A stretch of 64,000 bases of DNA, from assembly GCA_018340375.1 (NCBI GenBank), contig JAFFJZ010000016.1:4967372-5031371 (forward strand). The letters run 5' to 3'. The translations under genes and the position numbers were made by a program. Each line of letters opens with the position of its first letter. The first letter of the stretch is position 1. Shown in pieces: positions 11,322 to 21,762 of this stretch. The notes under the pieces were generated by a model. That model saw only the letters and a list, made by a program, of their open reading frames with translations, made no database searches and was not told the origin of the DNA. Source of the stretch: Gonatopus flavifemur (lineage: Eukaryota; Arthropoda; Insecta; Hymenoptera; Dryinidae).

Positions 11322-11465
11322 GGTGTGGAAGAGTAGGTTGAGTCTAGTTCTCAAGCTCAGGGTAAGGTAAAAGTAATGGAATAAGATGAGTGTATTGTAA
11401 GGGAGGGTGGCGCTCACAAAGATTTCAAGTGGGCGCCGAAGGGAAAGAAATGAAACTATACATAC

Positions 11466-12096
11466 ACAATAGAATTCATTGAGAAATTCTCGAGATTTCA
11501 AATGATTATTGGAAATGCGTAACCTCGGGTACTCATGCTAGCGACCGTCGCGCGCAACAGCATTAGGACAAAAAAGAGGAAAGATGTTCCCAACTCGGAT
11601 CTCTTTTTCCTTCTAATGATGTCGCGCGCGACAGTCGCTAGCATGTGTACCCGGGGTAACTGTGAGGAAATTTTTATAGAATACATATAGGAGTTCTTGG
11701 AAGCTCCATGATTGGTCATAAGAATAACCAATAATCTTATAAAATTCATGCAAAGTGAATAATAATTGAAAAATTATTCACTTATATTGAATTTAATTCC
11801 ATTGAATGATCAGATGCATCAAATCTATATTTTATCGTGATAATATAATGATCAGTATTGAATTGGCCCTCCAATTGAGAAGGAAACAAAAAAAAATATC
11901 GAAGGGCCCCGGCCGAGGATTGCCCGGGCGCCGGATGAGTCAGTTCGATACTGATTACAATGAAATTGTCGCTTGGGAAAGGAAGAGTGGTGGAACTTTC
12001 CGGTAAGTCGACCGCGTGGGCTTTAAACTTCTTCCACTGTTGCACGGAGTTAGCCGATCGCAAAACATATTGAGAGGACAAAGACCGACGGATATT
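11466..12096 (-). repeat. Foldback, outer part of right arm
   Basis: Reverse complement of 1747-2527 with the 134 bp MITE inserted. It resumes right after the LINE with AATAGAATTCATTG and ends near CCGACGGATATT. No matching short duplication was found outside the two ends (about 1740 and 12100), so the boundary of the original element is not proven. Confidence 0.85.
11523..11656. mobile_element. 134 bp MITE with TAA target duplication (Harbinger/PIF-like)
   Basis: Ends are CCTCGGGTACTCATGCTAGC on the left and the complement of CCCCGGGTACACATGCTAGC on the right; the inverted repeats continue through GCGAC and a CGCGCGC block. TAA lies on both sides (11520-11522 and 11657-11659). The uninterrupted left foldback arm (near 2490) lacks it, which proves insertion. 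A 3 bp TAA/TTA duplication is characteristic of the PIF/Harbinger group; that assignment is inference. Confidence 0.85.
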
Positions 12097-12904
12097 TGGT
12101 TCTCTCTCGATTGTCCGAGCTGACTCGAAGTGACCCGACCGCTTCCGAATCACATGAATACGAGTTTCAATGTGTGCGTGCACCCGGCTGGAGTGGTGGG
12201 GACGAGAAATGGTCCGATGAAGAGGGTAAACCGACTCGGTTGACCAAATGCTGGCATCACTGCTTGCAAGCTGCTGATAAACACGTAGGACAAGTCGGAG
12301 CTGCTTCAATAGGCCTCCATAATTCACAATATCAGTTCGCCACTCCAGATCCTGTACATAGGGAAGAACGTTTGAAAAAATTTTTTGGATGTCTTGGATC
12401 AAACAATGCTGCATAACGCAAGGGAAAATGGTTTGATGAGTTTTGCTCTTTCTGAATGTGGTTGTGCACAAATAGTATCGGTTGACTGTGGATAATGAGT
12501 CAAAAGTAGAGCAATATGCAGCTACACCTCTTCAAGAAACGGATGTACGACATATTTAAAAAACAAAATAGAAATATAAAATTCAAATCCGAATGTATTG
12601 GAATGAATTTTCATCAGGATTCTCATCAACAAGGGAACAGAAAAGACAAACACATTCCACAAAATATTGAACACTAATCTTCTTGTACTTACAATTCATT
12701 CATTCATACACCGAATGTGTTTTTTTCTAGGTTAGATTAATAAGCACGGAATGCTTATTCATCCGTTTAAAATCTCCTTCCACTACCGTAATCTCACGCA
12801 ATACTTCGTTCCAAACACGAGTTTTCATGATACTATCTTTGAACAATTGAATATATAAATTCCATGAGATTCTGAACGTAACCAACAGTTCTACTATGCT
12901 ACTA
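12097..12904. other. Flank of foldback; unrecognised open stretch, no gene supported
   Basis: A GC-richer stretch to about 12416 is open on both strands (plus frame 12096-12416, minus frame 12471-11782 that runs into the arm). Neither product resembles a family I know, and overlapping open frames in a GC-rich patch are expected by chance. 12420-12900 shows nothing. Confidence 0.4.
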
Positions 12905-13165
12905 ACGCCCTCCGGACTAGTGCCGTGGTTAAGGAACTGAATGCAGTCGGAAACTCTCTGGTTCGAGTCTCACTCTCCTGCCCGAGGCCGAGACCGTTCT
13001 TACCCTCTCCATCGACCGCTTCTCCTTTCCTCCACCATGTGGTTTAAATCGAGCGAGCGAGAGAGTGATAGTTACTCTCCCTCTGCCGCTCGAATCAATC
13101 CACATGGTGGGAGAAAAGAGAAACAGTCGATGGAGAGGGTAAAAACGGTATCGGTCTCGAGTTTG
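12905..13165 (+). repeat. tRNA-headed hairpin repeat (SINE-like)
   Basis: A tRNA-like head has A-box-like TGCCGTGGTTAAGG at about 12921 and B-box-like GGTTCGAGTCTC at about 12960. It is followed by a long imperfect hairpin: 12984-13055 pairs with 13087-13162 (shared blocks CCCTCTCCATCGAC and CCACATGGTG), around a loop of about 30 bases. Either a tRNA-derived SINE with a structured body or a palindromic element fused to one. No target duplication was identified. Confidence 0.55.
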
Positions 13166-14324
13166 GCGTCACTGCATGAGACATCTAGTAGATGATTCCA
13201 GAAATATGAAATACTCGCACAACCTTTCTTTCACACCATGGTGACATCTATGAGTTGAGGTCTATATCCTGACCCGTAATTATATCGCAAGCCTGATTGC
13301 TCGATTACCATAAGAGAAAAACTGTGCTTTGACTAAGAAAAAAACCTTTGACTATATGAGTATGAACTGATAGTGGCTAACTTCACACTCAACGCCAACA
13401 TGTCCTAGTACTACAGGAAAACGCGTAGATATGATAGGAATTCCTGTTCTAGGCTTCACAATCTCAATTATGAATTCCTTACATGCGTGATAACTATTAT
13501 CATTCCTTCCTTGAGTATCATTTCAATTGATATTCGAATATTTGTATTATCCACATTTTTGGGACATGGCATTCGAGATATTTCGCAAGATGATGGCGAA
13601 AAACTTCTTACATTCCGTATATGGGAAAAGTGGAGGGTACTAGCCGTCCATACTTATATAGTTAGTTTGCGATGCAATCGAACACTTGAAATCAGGAGCG
13701 ATACACGCTCAACAGGAAGTCTGCTCTAAGAGGTTAGTTTTCATCTGTAACATAAGGGGCCCATTACCGCTACTACCCATACAGCACCGGGAGGTTTTCT
13801 GAAGGTTCCGGAAACGGACTTGGTTACAAAAGGAACGTGCGAATAACGTCTCAGGATGTTCTGAGAACGTCACATGTATGTCCCAGGGGCATGCATATGT
13901 CCTGTTTAGTTCCATTCATGTCCACCGTGTGATTTTGTGTTTTTGAAGGTGAGTTCTCATGAAAGGATGTTTGGAAGACATGGCAAGAACATCCCGTAGT
14001 AGATGAGAAGCACGTGCTCAGAACTCAATCAGAAGCATCAAAAGGGAAGATACTTCAAACGTTTGGAAAACCTATTCCATGGAGACCAAAACACGCAGAA
14101 CCAAGAGTACGTTTCCGAAACATACAGAGAACTCTCTGTGCTGTCTGGGTACTCCTCCTGCTGTGAAAATTATACGTTTTGGGGCGTATGGTAAGGTCCG
14201 TCGGTATAGTTCGATACTTCGTCTCTTTAGACCTACTCACTCAAGCCGGTGAGAGATTTCTCTATTAAGGCTTAGTCCGTTTCCATTGTATATACCTATG
14301 TCTGAACTAGACATAATCTGTATG
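13166..14324. other. No gene recognised
   Basis: AT-rich sequence with only short frames. A TTCTGAGAACGT-type motif near 13857 recurs elsewhere in the window (27205, 41163, 53464), which suggests remnants of a dispersed element. Confidence 0.4.
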
Positions 14325-14326
14325 TA

Positions 14327-15623
14327 TTGGGAGTACAAATTAATTCGGTCCATTCTTTTACAGTTGAAGATGCGTTTATTTCAGAAGAACATGAATTATC
14401 AAATTAATCGAAGTATTGTCCATCGCCGGCCATCACTTTTTCCCATCTTTTGGGTGATTTCCGAATCCCGTTACAGAAAAACGTCTCGTCTTTCGAAGCG
14501 ATCCAAGTTAGTAGCCAATTTTCTATTTCTCCGAACGGAGTGAACCGGTCGCCTGCCAAATCGTGCTGCACCTGTCGGAATAACCAGTAATCAGAAGGAG
14601 CAATGCCCGGCGAGTACGGCGGGTGCGGTAGAATATCCCACTTCAACGTTTCCAGATAATTTTCCACTACTTTTGCGACATGAGGCCGAGCGTTATCGTG
14701 TGAAAGAATAATTTTGTCATATCTTCCCTTGTATTCCGGACGTTTTTCTCGTAACGCATGACTCAAACGAATCAATTGTAGCCCACATCGATCACCCGTG
14801 ATAGATTCATCAGGTTTTAGCGACTCATAGTATATAACACCCTTTTGGTCCCACCAGATACAGAGCATGATCTTTGAACCATGAATATTCCTCTTTGGTG
14901 TCGATGTTGAAGTCGATGGCAACGATTGACCGGGCATAGCATAGTATTTCCTTTTCTTGGGGTTATTGTAGAATATCCATTCCTCATCTCCTGTCACAAT
15001 CCGATGTAAGAACCCCTTCCGTCGTTGTCTTTGAATCAGCTGCTCGCAAGTGAAAAATCGCCGTTCGATGTCTCCTGGCTTTAAGTCATAAGGCACCCAA
15101 TTGCCTTGCTTTTGAATCATTCCCATGGATTGTAATCGTACGGAAACTGCTTGTTGCGTAACCCAATGATTCCGCAAGCTCCTGTTGCGTGTGGCTCGGA
15201 TCTTCGTCAAGTAAAGCCTCCATTCCCTCGTTTTCGAATTTTTGCGGTTGTCCTGAGCGAGGCTTGTCTTCGACACTGAAATCGTCATTCTTAAAACGCC
15301 GGAACCATTCCCTACATGATTTATCAGTTGGAGCATTGTCACCATAAACTTCCACGAGCATTCGATGGGCTTCAGCTGCATCTTTTCCCCAATTAAATCA
15401 GAAAACTTGCACCTCCCGCATATGCTGCTCAGTTAAAACGAAATTTGACATACTTCACTGAGTAAAAATCGGGATTCTAGAAGGAACTTGGAGTGGCATC
15501 AACTGAATATTATTCACAGGTGTCTAACTCTTCTGAAACAATTGAAATCGGTTGTGGCTATGAAACATTCATGAGAGCGAGAGTCATCTGATCAAAACGG
15601 ACCGAACTAATTTGTACTCCCAA
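14327..15623 (-). mobile_element. Full-length mariner element
   Basis: Length 1297 bp, normal for mariner. TA lies at 14325-14326 and 15624-15625. The inverted ends both start TTGGGAGTACAAATTA and continue NTTCGGTCCNTT, about 28 bp with two mismatches visible. The transposase lies on the minus strand inside. The insertion is complete but the gene is broken. Confidence 0.93.
14404..15451 (-). pseudogene. Mariner transposase (DD34D), nonsense and frameshift
   Basis: The reading starts at 15451 with MSNFVLTEQHMREVQVF, hits a TGA about 17 codons in, then continues in frame through the helix-turn-helix part (CREWFRRFKNDDFSVEDKPR). A frame change near 15150 leads to the catalytic domain. All three catalytic Asp are present: VTGDEEW, SHDNARPH and APSDYWLF, with exactly 34 residues between the second and third, the mariner DD34D signature. 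The domain ends WEKVMAGDGQYFD. Total length would be near the usual 345-350 residues. The enzyme would cut and paste the element at TA sites; this copy cannot make a full protein. Confidence 0.92.
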
Positions 15624-15679
15624 TAGAAATGGGCTTAAAAAAAAGTATATATGGGTCATTTTACGAGAACTTTATATTA

Positions 15680-16300
15680 ATTTTCCGAATTTCTGTAGCA
15701 TATTTTTTATGATTCCACATTCACGAATATTCGACACATTCCTCTCCATTTTTTTCAAGGAGCTTCCATTTCTGAGTTACAAATTTTTGAATTTTTTGAA
15801 TTTGAAAAATTCACTTATTTTGCAGCGCAAATACTTCGAACATTCTTGGTCTCAGAAAAAATTCTCCAAGGGACAAAATGTAGCATTTCATTCATTTTCT
15901 CCGAAAAATAGAACAAAAAAATGGGATTTATAACCCTTGGATAAGAATAATACAAATTAAGTAAACAAGTGTGGAAAAAATCTTTGAAAGAATATAAACA
16001 TTTTGTGACTATGCCCAGAGTGGGACAACAGTTTGTTTAGAAGTTGTGGACAAAAGAGTAACGTCGCCAAAGACTAAGAACTCGCGACCATTACCACGCA
16101 CTTGTTTCGCACGCATTATGTTTGTCTCTCATGATGATGTAAAATTACATCGCCAAAATAAGTGAATTTTCCAGATTCAAAGGATTCAAAAATCCGAAAC
16201 TCGGAAATGGAGACTCCATAAAAAACTGGAGACACATGTCGAATATTTTCCCATCTAGAATGATAAAAAAATATGCCACAGCAATTCCAAAAACCAATGT
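15680..16300. repeat. Palindromic element, about 155 bp arms
   Basis: 15685-15835 pairs with the reverse complement of 16150-16300; shared blocks include AAAATTCACTTATTTTG, AATATTCGACA and CCATTTC. The middle (15840-16150) holds no gene. It is MITE-like in form; the target duplication was not resolved. Confidence 0.75.
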
Positions 16301-17039
16301 AAATGTCTCGTGGAATAAGCCTATGCTAAAATCACTCATTTATGAATCCTTCCCTCAAATGCATCACTTTAGCGCATATTTAGTTCTTCCACTCTAGAAC
16401 ACGCATGCGAAAAACACGTAAAATCATAAATGGCTGTAACTCATTCAAAACTGAATAGGTTTCAGCTCATTATGGTTTTTGTTCCTCAGGATGTATAGTT
16501 TGAAAATATTTGGGTTAAAGACTATCTTCGATAAAGAGACGCTCAGATGCTGAGAAAGGAACAAACCTTCTAGGGTCTCAAAGACCCCGGTGCGTATTCC
16601 TAGGGTGAAAGCCCATTTACACACATAGATCATGCCTAGTATGGATATGGTTATATCTCATTTTCTTGCATCCCGTTTTGGTAGTTAAATGCAAGTCACG
16701 GTCGAGAGACGTCTTGGTTTTTCCTTACATAACAAACTGTCGGAATTAACAATAGCATCGTAGTTTTCCACTGACTTTTTGTGTGGGTATTCAAATAGGG
16801 TCGAGAGTAGGAAGTGGTTCAACCCTCCTGAATTATAGATTCGATAGGAAGAGGGGGAGCAGGTCACTGAAAGAAGAAACAAACTTCCTCAAGAGAGGAA
16901 GATGGTCAGGGAAATAGTGTATTGTTCATCACCTTCCATATTATCGCCTTCGGCTCGGGAAGACAAACTTCACACTCGTCGGGAATTCCCCATTTCTCCC
17001 CGAAGTGAACATACTCTTTTTTCCCACAACTGCAAAGAA

Positions 17040-17300
17040 AGTGCAAAATGGTGGATTCAATATGGCGGACTATAATTGTGAAATCCATCGGATTTCCTTT
17101 CAACTTCGTACTCGTGGGTTTTTGAGCTCGCTGATTACGAATCTGTAGGCGAAAATGACAAATCAAAGACGGCGGATCTAATATTGCGGGAATTCTATAA
17201 ATTCAAAAATTCATCAGATTTCCTCTCAACTTCGTACCCGGGAGCTTTGGAGTAACTGTTACGGATTGACAGTTGAAAAGTAACGATTCAAATAGGGGAA
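17040..17300 (+). repeat. Tandem repeat, 126 bp period, two copies
   Basis: GGATTTCCTTTCAACTTCGTAC near 17090 recurs 126 bp later as AGATTTCCTCTCAACTTCGTAC near 17216, each preceded by a GGCGGANCTANTAT-type block. Nothing coding was recognised here or in 16330-17040. Confidence 0.7.
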
Positions 17301-17561
17301 AACCAATCGGCGTCCAAACATAGCTAATTGCGACGAGTTCAAAGCAAATCTGAAAGGTATTTCAAGAAAGTTTCGGTTACTATTGACGGATTTCAAGTGA
17401 ATGGTGTGATGTAGATTCAAATTCAAAGCGGAGATTCCAATGTTCAACTCCATTCCCAACAAACAAGTCAGTACGCAAGTAATAAATTTGTTATAATGAA
17501 TCGCAGAAGAGGAAACTTGATATATTGCGCAATATCTAGGCAACAGAACAACACAAAATTT

Positions 17562-19658
17562 TCAATCATCTGCATCAACTAGTTTAGTATTGTCTAAGAA
17601 TGAGAAATCCAAACTCAAGTTATCTTCTGAAATTAGATCTTCATTACAATCCATCTTGTCAATCGCATGGATGTTTCCTTCTTCTTGAATATCAAGTGAT
17701 GGGTTTTTAGTCACTGTTGAAACCTGTAAGAGGCTTATAACTGCAGCTGGTAGTGTCGATTTGAGATTCTTTTGTGACCGATTCTTCAAACTCTCAGAGG
17801 AAATGATGGGATCAGAAGATTCCAATGCTCTATTAAATATGTCCGTTAATGTGTGTATTCTTGAATCTTTACGTGCATGGAATTCTCTATCATCCCTATA
17901 GAATTCGTTCCTTGATTGTGCCGCATCTTCTCCGAAATATCCGATGGGTAAAAAAATACAGTTTCCTGAAATCTGCTCACCATGAACCAGGATTTTATGC
18001 ACTGTGGCTGGCATTGGATACCATGGATATAATTCTTGATATAATTTCGCCGTTTCAGAACAATATTTCCCAAATGAATCCGAATTCAGTTCTAATTGAT
18101 AAGAAATTGCGATTAAAATCACTTGAAATCTTTTAATCAGTTGGATATCAACACCGGTGATTTCTGAGAAAATATGAGGCTTAGCAAATGTTACTCGAGC
18201 AGTGTTTCCATTATTACGTGGCTTATCAACGTGCAAATTCAATCGCTGCCAAAATCTTTCCTGAATCATTCTTTGCCTTGCTGATCTACTTGCCTTATGC
18301 ACTGAATCTCTAGTCTGCCATGTCCTGATTTCGAGTTTATACGATATATGCACGATGCATTCAAATAGCCTAATCCGGACATGGAGAGGACTCATACTAA
18401 ATTGTAGTGTACCCGGTTTGGACTCAAATACTTCCGAATCCAAATCAACAACAGTGCGAAAACTTGAGGGTGTTGCTGCGCATATAGGATAAGATTGATT
18501 TGATTTCGTTTCGGTTAAGTGATTCAAAATTTTCCCATCAATTAAGGTCAGAAATAGCACAGTCCTGTTCTGCTCTCCTTCTACATGAACCTTCTCTAAA
18601 ATTCCAATTTCAGCATCGAGATTCATTTTTTTTTTTGAGAACATGATCTTCAGTTCCCTTAACGAATTCTATTTTTAAGGGCCGACAAAATCCGATCGAT
18701 TGTGGAGTATAATTATTCCATAAAATAACTCCTGAATTTGTGATTAATCTCAATGAGATTATAGTGGTCGCAAATAAACTGGAATCACAGCTGTCATCAG
18801 AATCGAATCTTTGATTGTAGTTTGAATGCCCAGAGCTGCCATCAAAACCATAGCTAAAGATAAATTTAGCATTACTGGTGAAAGTCTCTTGCGATTTCAT
18901 GAATTCAGAAATCACTTCATCCTGCAATACCACTACGCGGTTAATTGTATGTTTGACGAGAGATTTTAAAGGGACCTCAGCGCAAGTGTCGGTCACATTT
19001 GAAAGATCCGGTCTACATTCGGCTTTCGCCTCCAGAATTTTCTTATGAGCTGGATAAATGTCCGCATGATGGTCCCGTGAGCTTGCCCTGACTGCCAAAT
19101 ATTGGCTTTTAGTGAAATCGTTGTCTACAATGAGTGCTCACGCTTCTTCTCTCGTGAAGGAAATGAGGTCTTCTTTTTTCGAGAGTAAAAGGTTTTTCAT
19201 TTCAGCAGGTCTTGTAGGGTTCTTCGTGACTTCTTTAGGAACAGTTGCAAGATTGGATTGTCCAGTAGTTTTTGCAGCAAAAGAAGCAGCTTGTAAGAAA
19301 ATTTGAGGGTTATTCCCGAGTTCATGAGATAGATGTGATACTTTTCGTCTTTTAGATTGGCTCGACGTTTGTTCGAATGCAAGAGGTGGACGGCCTCCTT
19401 GAGAACGTGATGGGGAAAAATTTTTTGGGAGATTCATCTGATCCGGAAGCCAATTCTCATTGTTCTTTTCAAACTTACTCTTCATCCTACTGGACTGTTC
19501 CCATTTCTTTTTCAAATAAGCACAGAATGAACTCATTTTCTTCTCGATTTTTTTCCGATACCCTTCGGTGTACTCGAAGTTGACCACATTACGATCATTT
19601 TTACGTCCTGCTTCAAGCCACACTTCAAATAGACGTTTGTGGGAAATTTGATATCTAC
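17562..19658 (-). pseudogene. Unassigned multi-copy-type gene, near-continuous coding exon with one stop and one frameshift
   Basis: On the minus strand an exon begins after a good 3' splice site (pyrimidine tract plus CAG, ending at 19659). It stays open to 19141, where a single TGA (19140-19138) interrupts it. It then continues in the same frame to about 18640, shifts by one at an A homopolymer (18627-18640), and stays open to 17562. Motifs include SRMKSKFEKNNENWLPDQ, GGRPPLAFEQTSSQSKRRK, ASSRDHHADIYPAHKKILEA, LYPWYPMPATVHKILVHG and GEDAAQSRNEFYRDDREFHA. From memory these resemble uncharacterised multi-copy proteins of aphids and other invertebrates that are thought to be transposon-derived; I cannot name the superfamily. 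About 680 residues are visible and the N-terminal exon was not found. The two defects are small enough that sequencing error should be excluded. Confidence 0.6.
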
Positions 19659-19699
19659 CTGAAAAACAGGAAAAAATGCATAATTCACAACAATACAGT

Positions 19700-20960
19700 C
19701 ATTACATCTACGAATCTGTTTGAATATTTCCATGGAAATGGTATAACTGTATATAGAAAAGGTATATGCTGTCACAACAATACACATCTGAAATCACAAA
19801 TTTTTCTCCAAAGCTATAAAATTCCAATATAATCAGCAAATATACTCACATTGATCCATTCGTCTTCATATTCATTCTCACATCGACTTTCTGATATAGC
19901 TGATATAAAACAATATGAATAATCGATCCAATCTGATGCCTAATCAACTGACATTTGTTGTGAAGTTATGTTCGATCGTACGTCGACTGAGAATTTCACC
20001 TATATCGGGTGAGTTCGTATAGAGACCGTGCGTGACGCTTGCAGCACCACCATTTGTACTAACAGAAAATCCATACAACTGCTTGATCGTGATGAAAGTC
20101 CATTTGAGGGTTTCTAGGGTCGTTGATTGCTCCACGATACCAATTTCAATTACAATTAATTCTCTTCAGAGCATCCAGTGAGCATATAAACGGCTACTAC
20201 AGATGGTCTATATATTGTTTTCCCGTTTCGAATTTGAATAATTCAAAAAGGTGCAAACAGTAGCACGTGAAGCTCATGGATTCAATTGATATTTACTTTG
20301 GAGAACCTGAATCAGTTGGGTTTAAGATTGGGTAACGTTCGGAAACAACTCATTAGATTATGTAAACTTTTTCTCTGGATATGTTTTATTCTAATTTGAA
20401 CGTCACACTATTTGAAATCGTTTCAAATGAGAGATGGAACAATGTGAGAATATGTCAATATGTACCTCAAGGGGGACTTTCCATCATTCGATATCATCCA
20501 AAATAATTTCCCCACATGAGCAATTACGGACTATTGTTTGGTGCAAAAAACATTTGACGCGAAACTCCCATGCGCGATGAAATTGACGACATTCCTAGCT
20601 GTGTAACAACTGATGAGTGAAATTGAATCGATTTGATGGATTGTTTCTTACATAACTGATTACTGTATAATATGATATAATGGTTCATTCGGTCTCGTCG
20701 GAGATTTGAAAAGAATGAGTTTCGGCCAAGAATTTAGGATTTGAGACCACAGTGACACAGCATATTATGTTTCAAGATGTCTTTTAGGAAGGGTTGAGGA
20801 ACCTGACACAGCACCAGAAGATATTTTCTGGCGTTACGTAAGATTTCTCAAACTTTTTCGGAAGAAATATTGAGACACAAAACGCGATCCGAGATATCAA
20901 GTATTTGGGACAAATACCACGTTGATTGAAATAAATAACAAGATTGTCGTTCTAACGTGG
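19700..20960. other. No gene recognised
   Basis: Upstream side of the unassigned gene. Short frames only. A first exon or promoter of that gene could lie here but was not identified. Confidence 0.4.
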
Positions 20961-20965
20961 TATTA

Positions 20966-21086
20966 GTCTCAACTACTAAATACTTAGCTATAAATGATTC
21001 GTGGCATTTCCTAGGTCTTGTCAGTATCTAACCAGGACCTAGGAAATGCCGCAAATCATTTATAGCCGGGTAGTTGTAATCATTTC
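20966..21086. repeat. Short-loop hairpin, about 33 bp core arms
   Basis: 20985-21017 pairs with 21036-21068 (TATAAATGATTNGNGGCATTTCCTAGGTC). The outer CAACTAC motifs at 20970 and 21073 extend the pairing. The loop is about 18 bases. Confidence 0.8.
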
Positions 21087-21248
21087 TCATAGATAGTCGG
21101 CAATCGAGTACGTAGGTAGTTGCGGCAAGTATTTCTTTTTTTTCAAGTTGTGCTGGAAGTATATTGTATAGAGTTGAGAAAAATCCGTAATTGAAACATT
21201 CATACAATCGATACACGGAAAAAAGAAAATTGTAAAAATTGACTGCCT

Positions 21249-21491
21249 ACAATCAGAGAAAAAAATAGTTGAAATTACCATCGGAATAGTTGGGAAAGAA
21301 CTCAACTATGACTGATAATGAGTCTTACTACTTCATAGTCTAAATAACAATATTGATTGGACAAATTACTATTTGGATTGATTACGATTACGACAAAATA
21401 GTTAGTGTAACTATTAATCAGCTAACTATTCATAGTTGAGTCCTTTCCCAACTATCACTATTAATTTACTATTATTTTTTCTCTCAGTGTT
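21249..21491. repeat. Palindromic element with CAGAGAAAAA-type ends
   Basis: The left end (AATCAGAGAAAAAAATAG) matches the complement of the right end (CACTGAGAGAAAAAATAATAG). The arms share ATAGTTGGGAAA and ACTCAACTATGA. A MITE-like palindrome of about 240 bp. Confidence 0.7.
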
Positions 21492-21554
21492 GTACAACAA
21501 CGGATCATCGTGGGCCCTTAATTCGAAAATTTCAAAGAAAAATTGGAGCGTAGG

Positions 21555-21583
21555 TTCGAGTCCTGCGGACTGCGCCAGGTAGA
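21555..21583 (-). other. tRNA-3'-end complement, possible retrotransposon primer-binding site
   Basis: The minus strand reads TGGCGCAGTCCGCAGGAC. This closely resembles the primer-binding site complementary to the 3' end of tRNA-Ser that is used by gypsy-group LTR elements of insects. The plus strand accordingly looks like a T-arm and acceptor 3' half ending in CCA. No second LTR, gag or pol was found nearby, so it would be a remnant. Confidence 0.45.
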
Positions 21584-21762
21584 GACTTCCGGGTGACAAG
21601 TGCGAGTCAGGAGTTGATAAATGACAGGTGTGTAGCAAAAGTGGAATTGTAGGAGAAAAAGGAACAGGAAAAAGGTGTTGATATTAGAAAAAAACCAGTT
21701 CAATAGACTGCCATTTGGAATAAAATCCAATTTGACTGTTCTGAAACCATGTTACTTTTCAC

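Larger units (their letters stand above)
6651..11465 (+). mobile_element. Decayed non-LTR retrotransposon (LINE) with endonuclease and reverse transcriptase
   Basis: A 4.8 kb insertion splitting the right foldback arm. It is flanked by AATTGAATCCATTG on the left and AATAGAATTCATTG on the right, an imperfect 14 bp target duplication; the unsplit left arm has one copy at the same point. The order on the plus strand is an ORF1-like region with coiled coil and RNA-binding segment, then endonuclease, then reverse transcriptase, as in two-ORF LINEs of the Jockey/R1 type. The coding strand is extraordinarily rich in G and A throughout. Many stops and frame changes show it is dead. Closest family by memory is the GA-rich LINEs of Hymenoptera; exact clade is not assigned. 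Confidence 0.85.

Noticed and set aside
12096..12471. Open frames on both strands beside the foldback
   Set aside because: Overlapping, no family resemblance, and the minus frame runs into repeat sequence.
19138..19140. TGA as a recoded selenocysteine codon
   Set aside because: No structural element was looked for successfully and the gene also has a frameshift; simple decay or read error is more likely.
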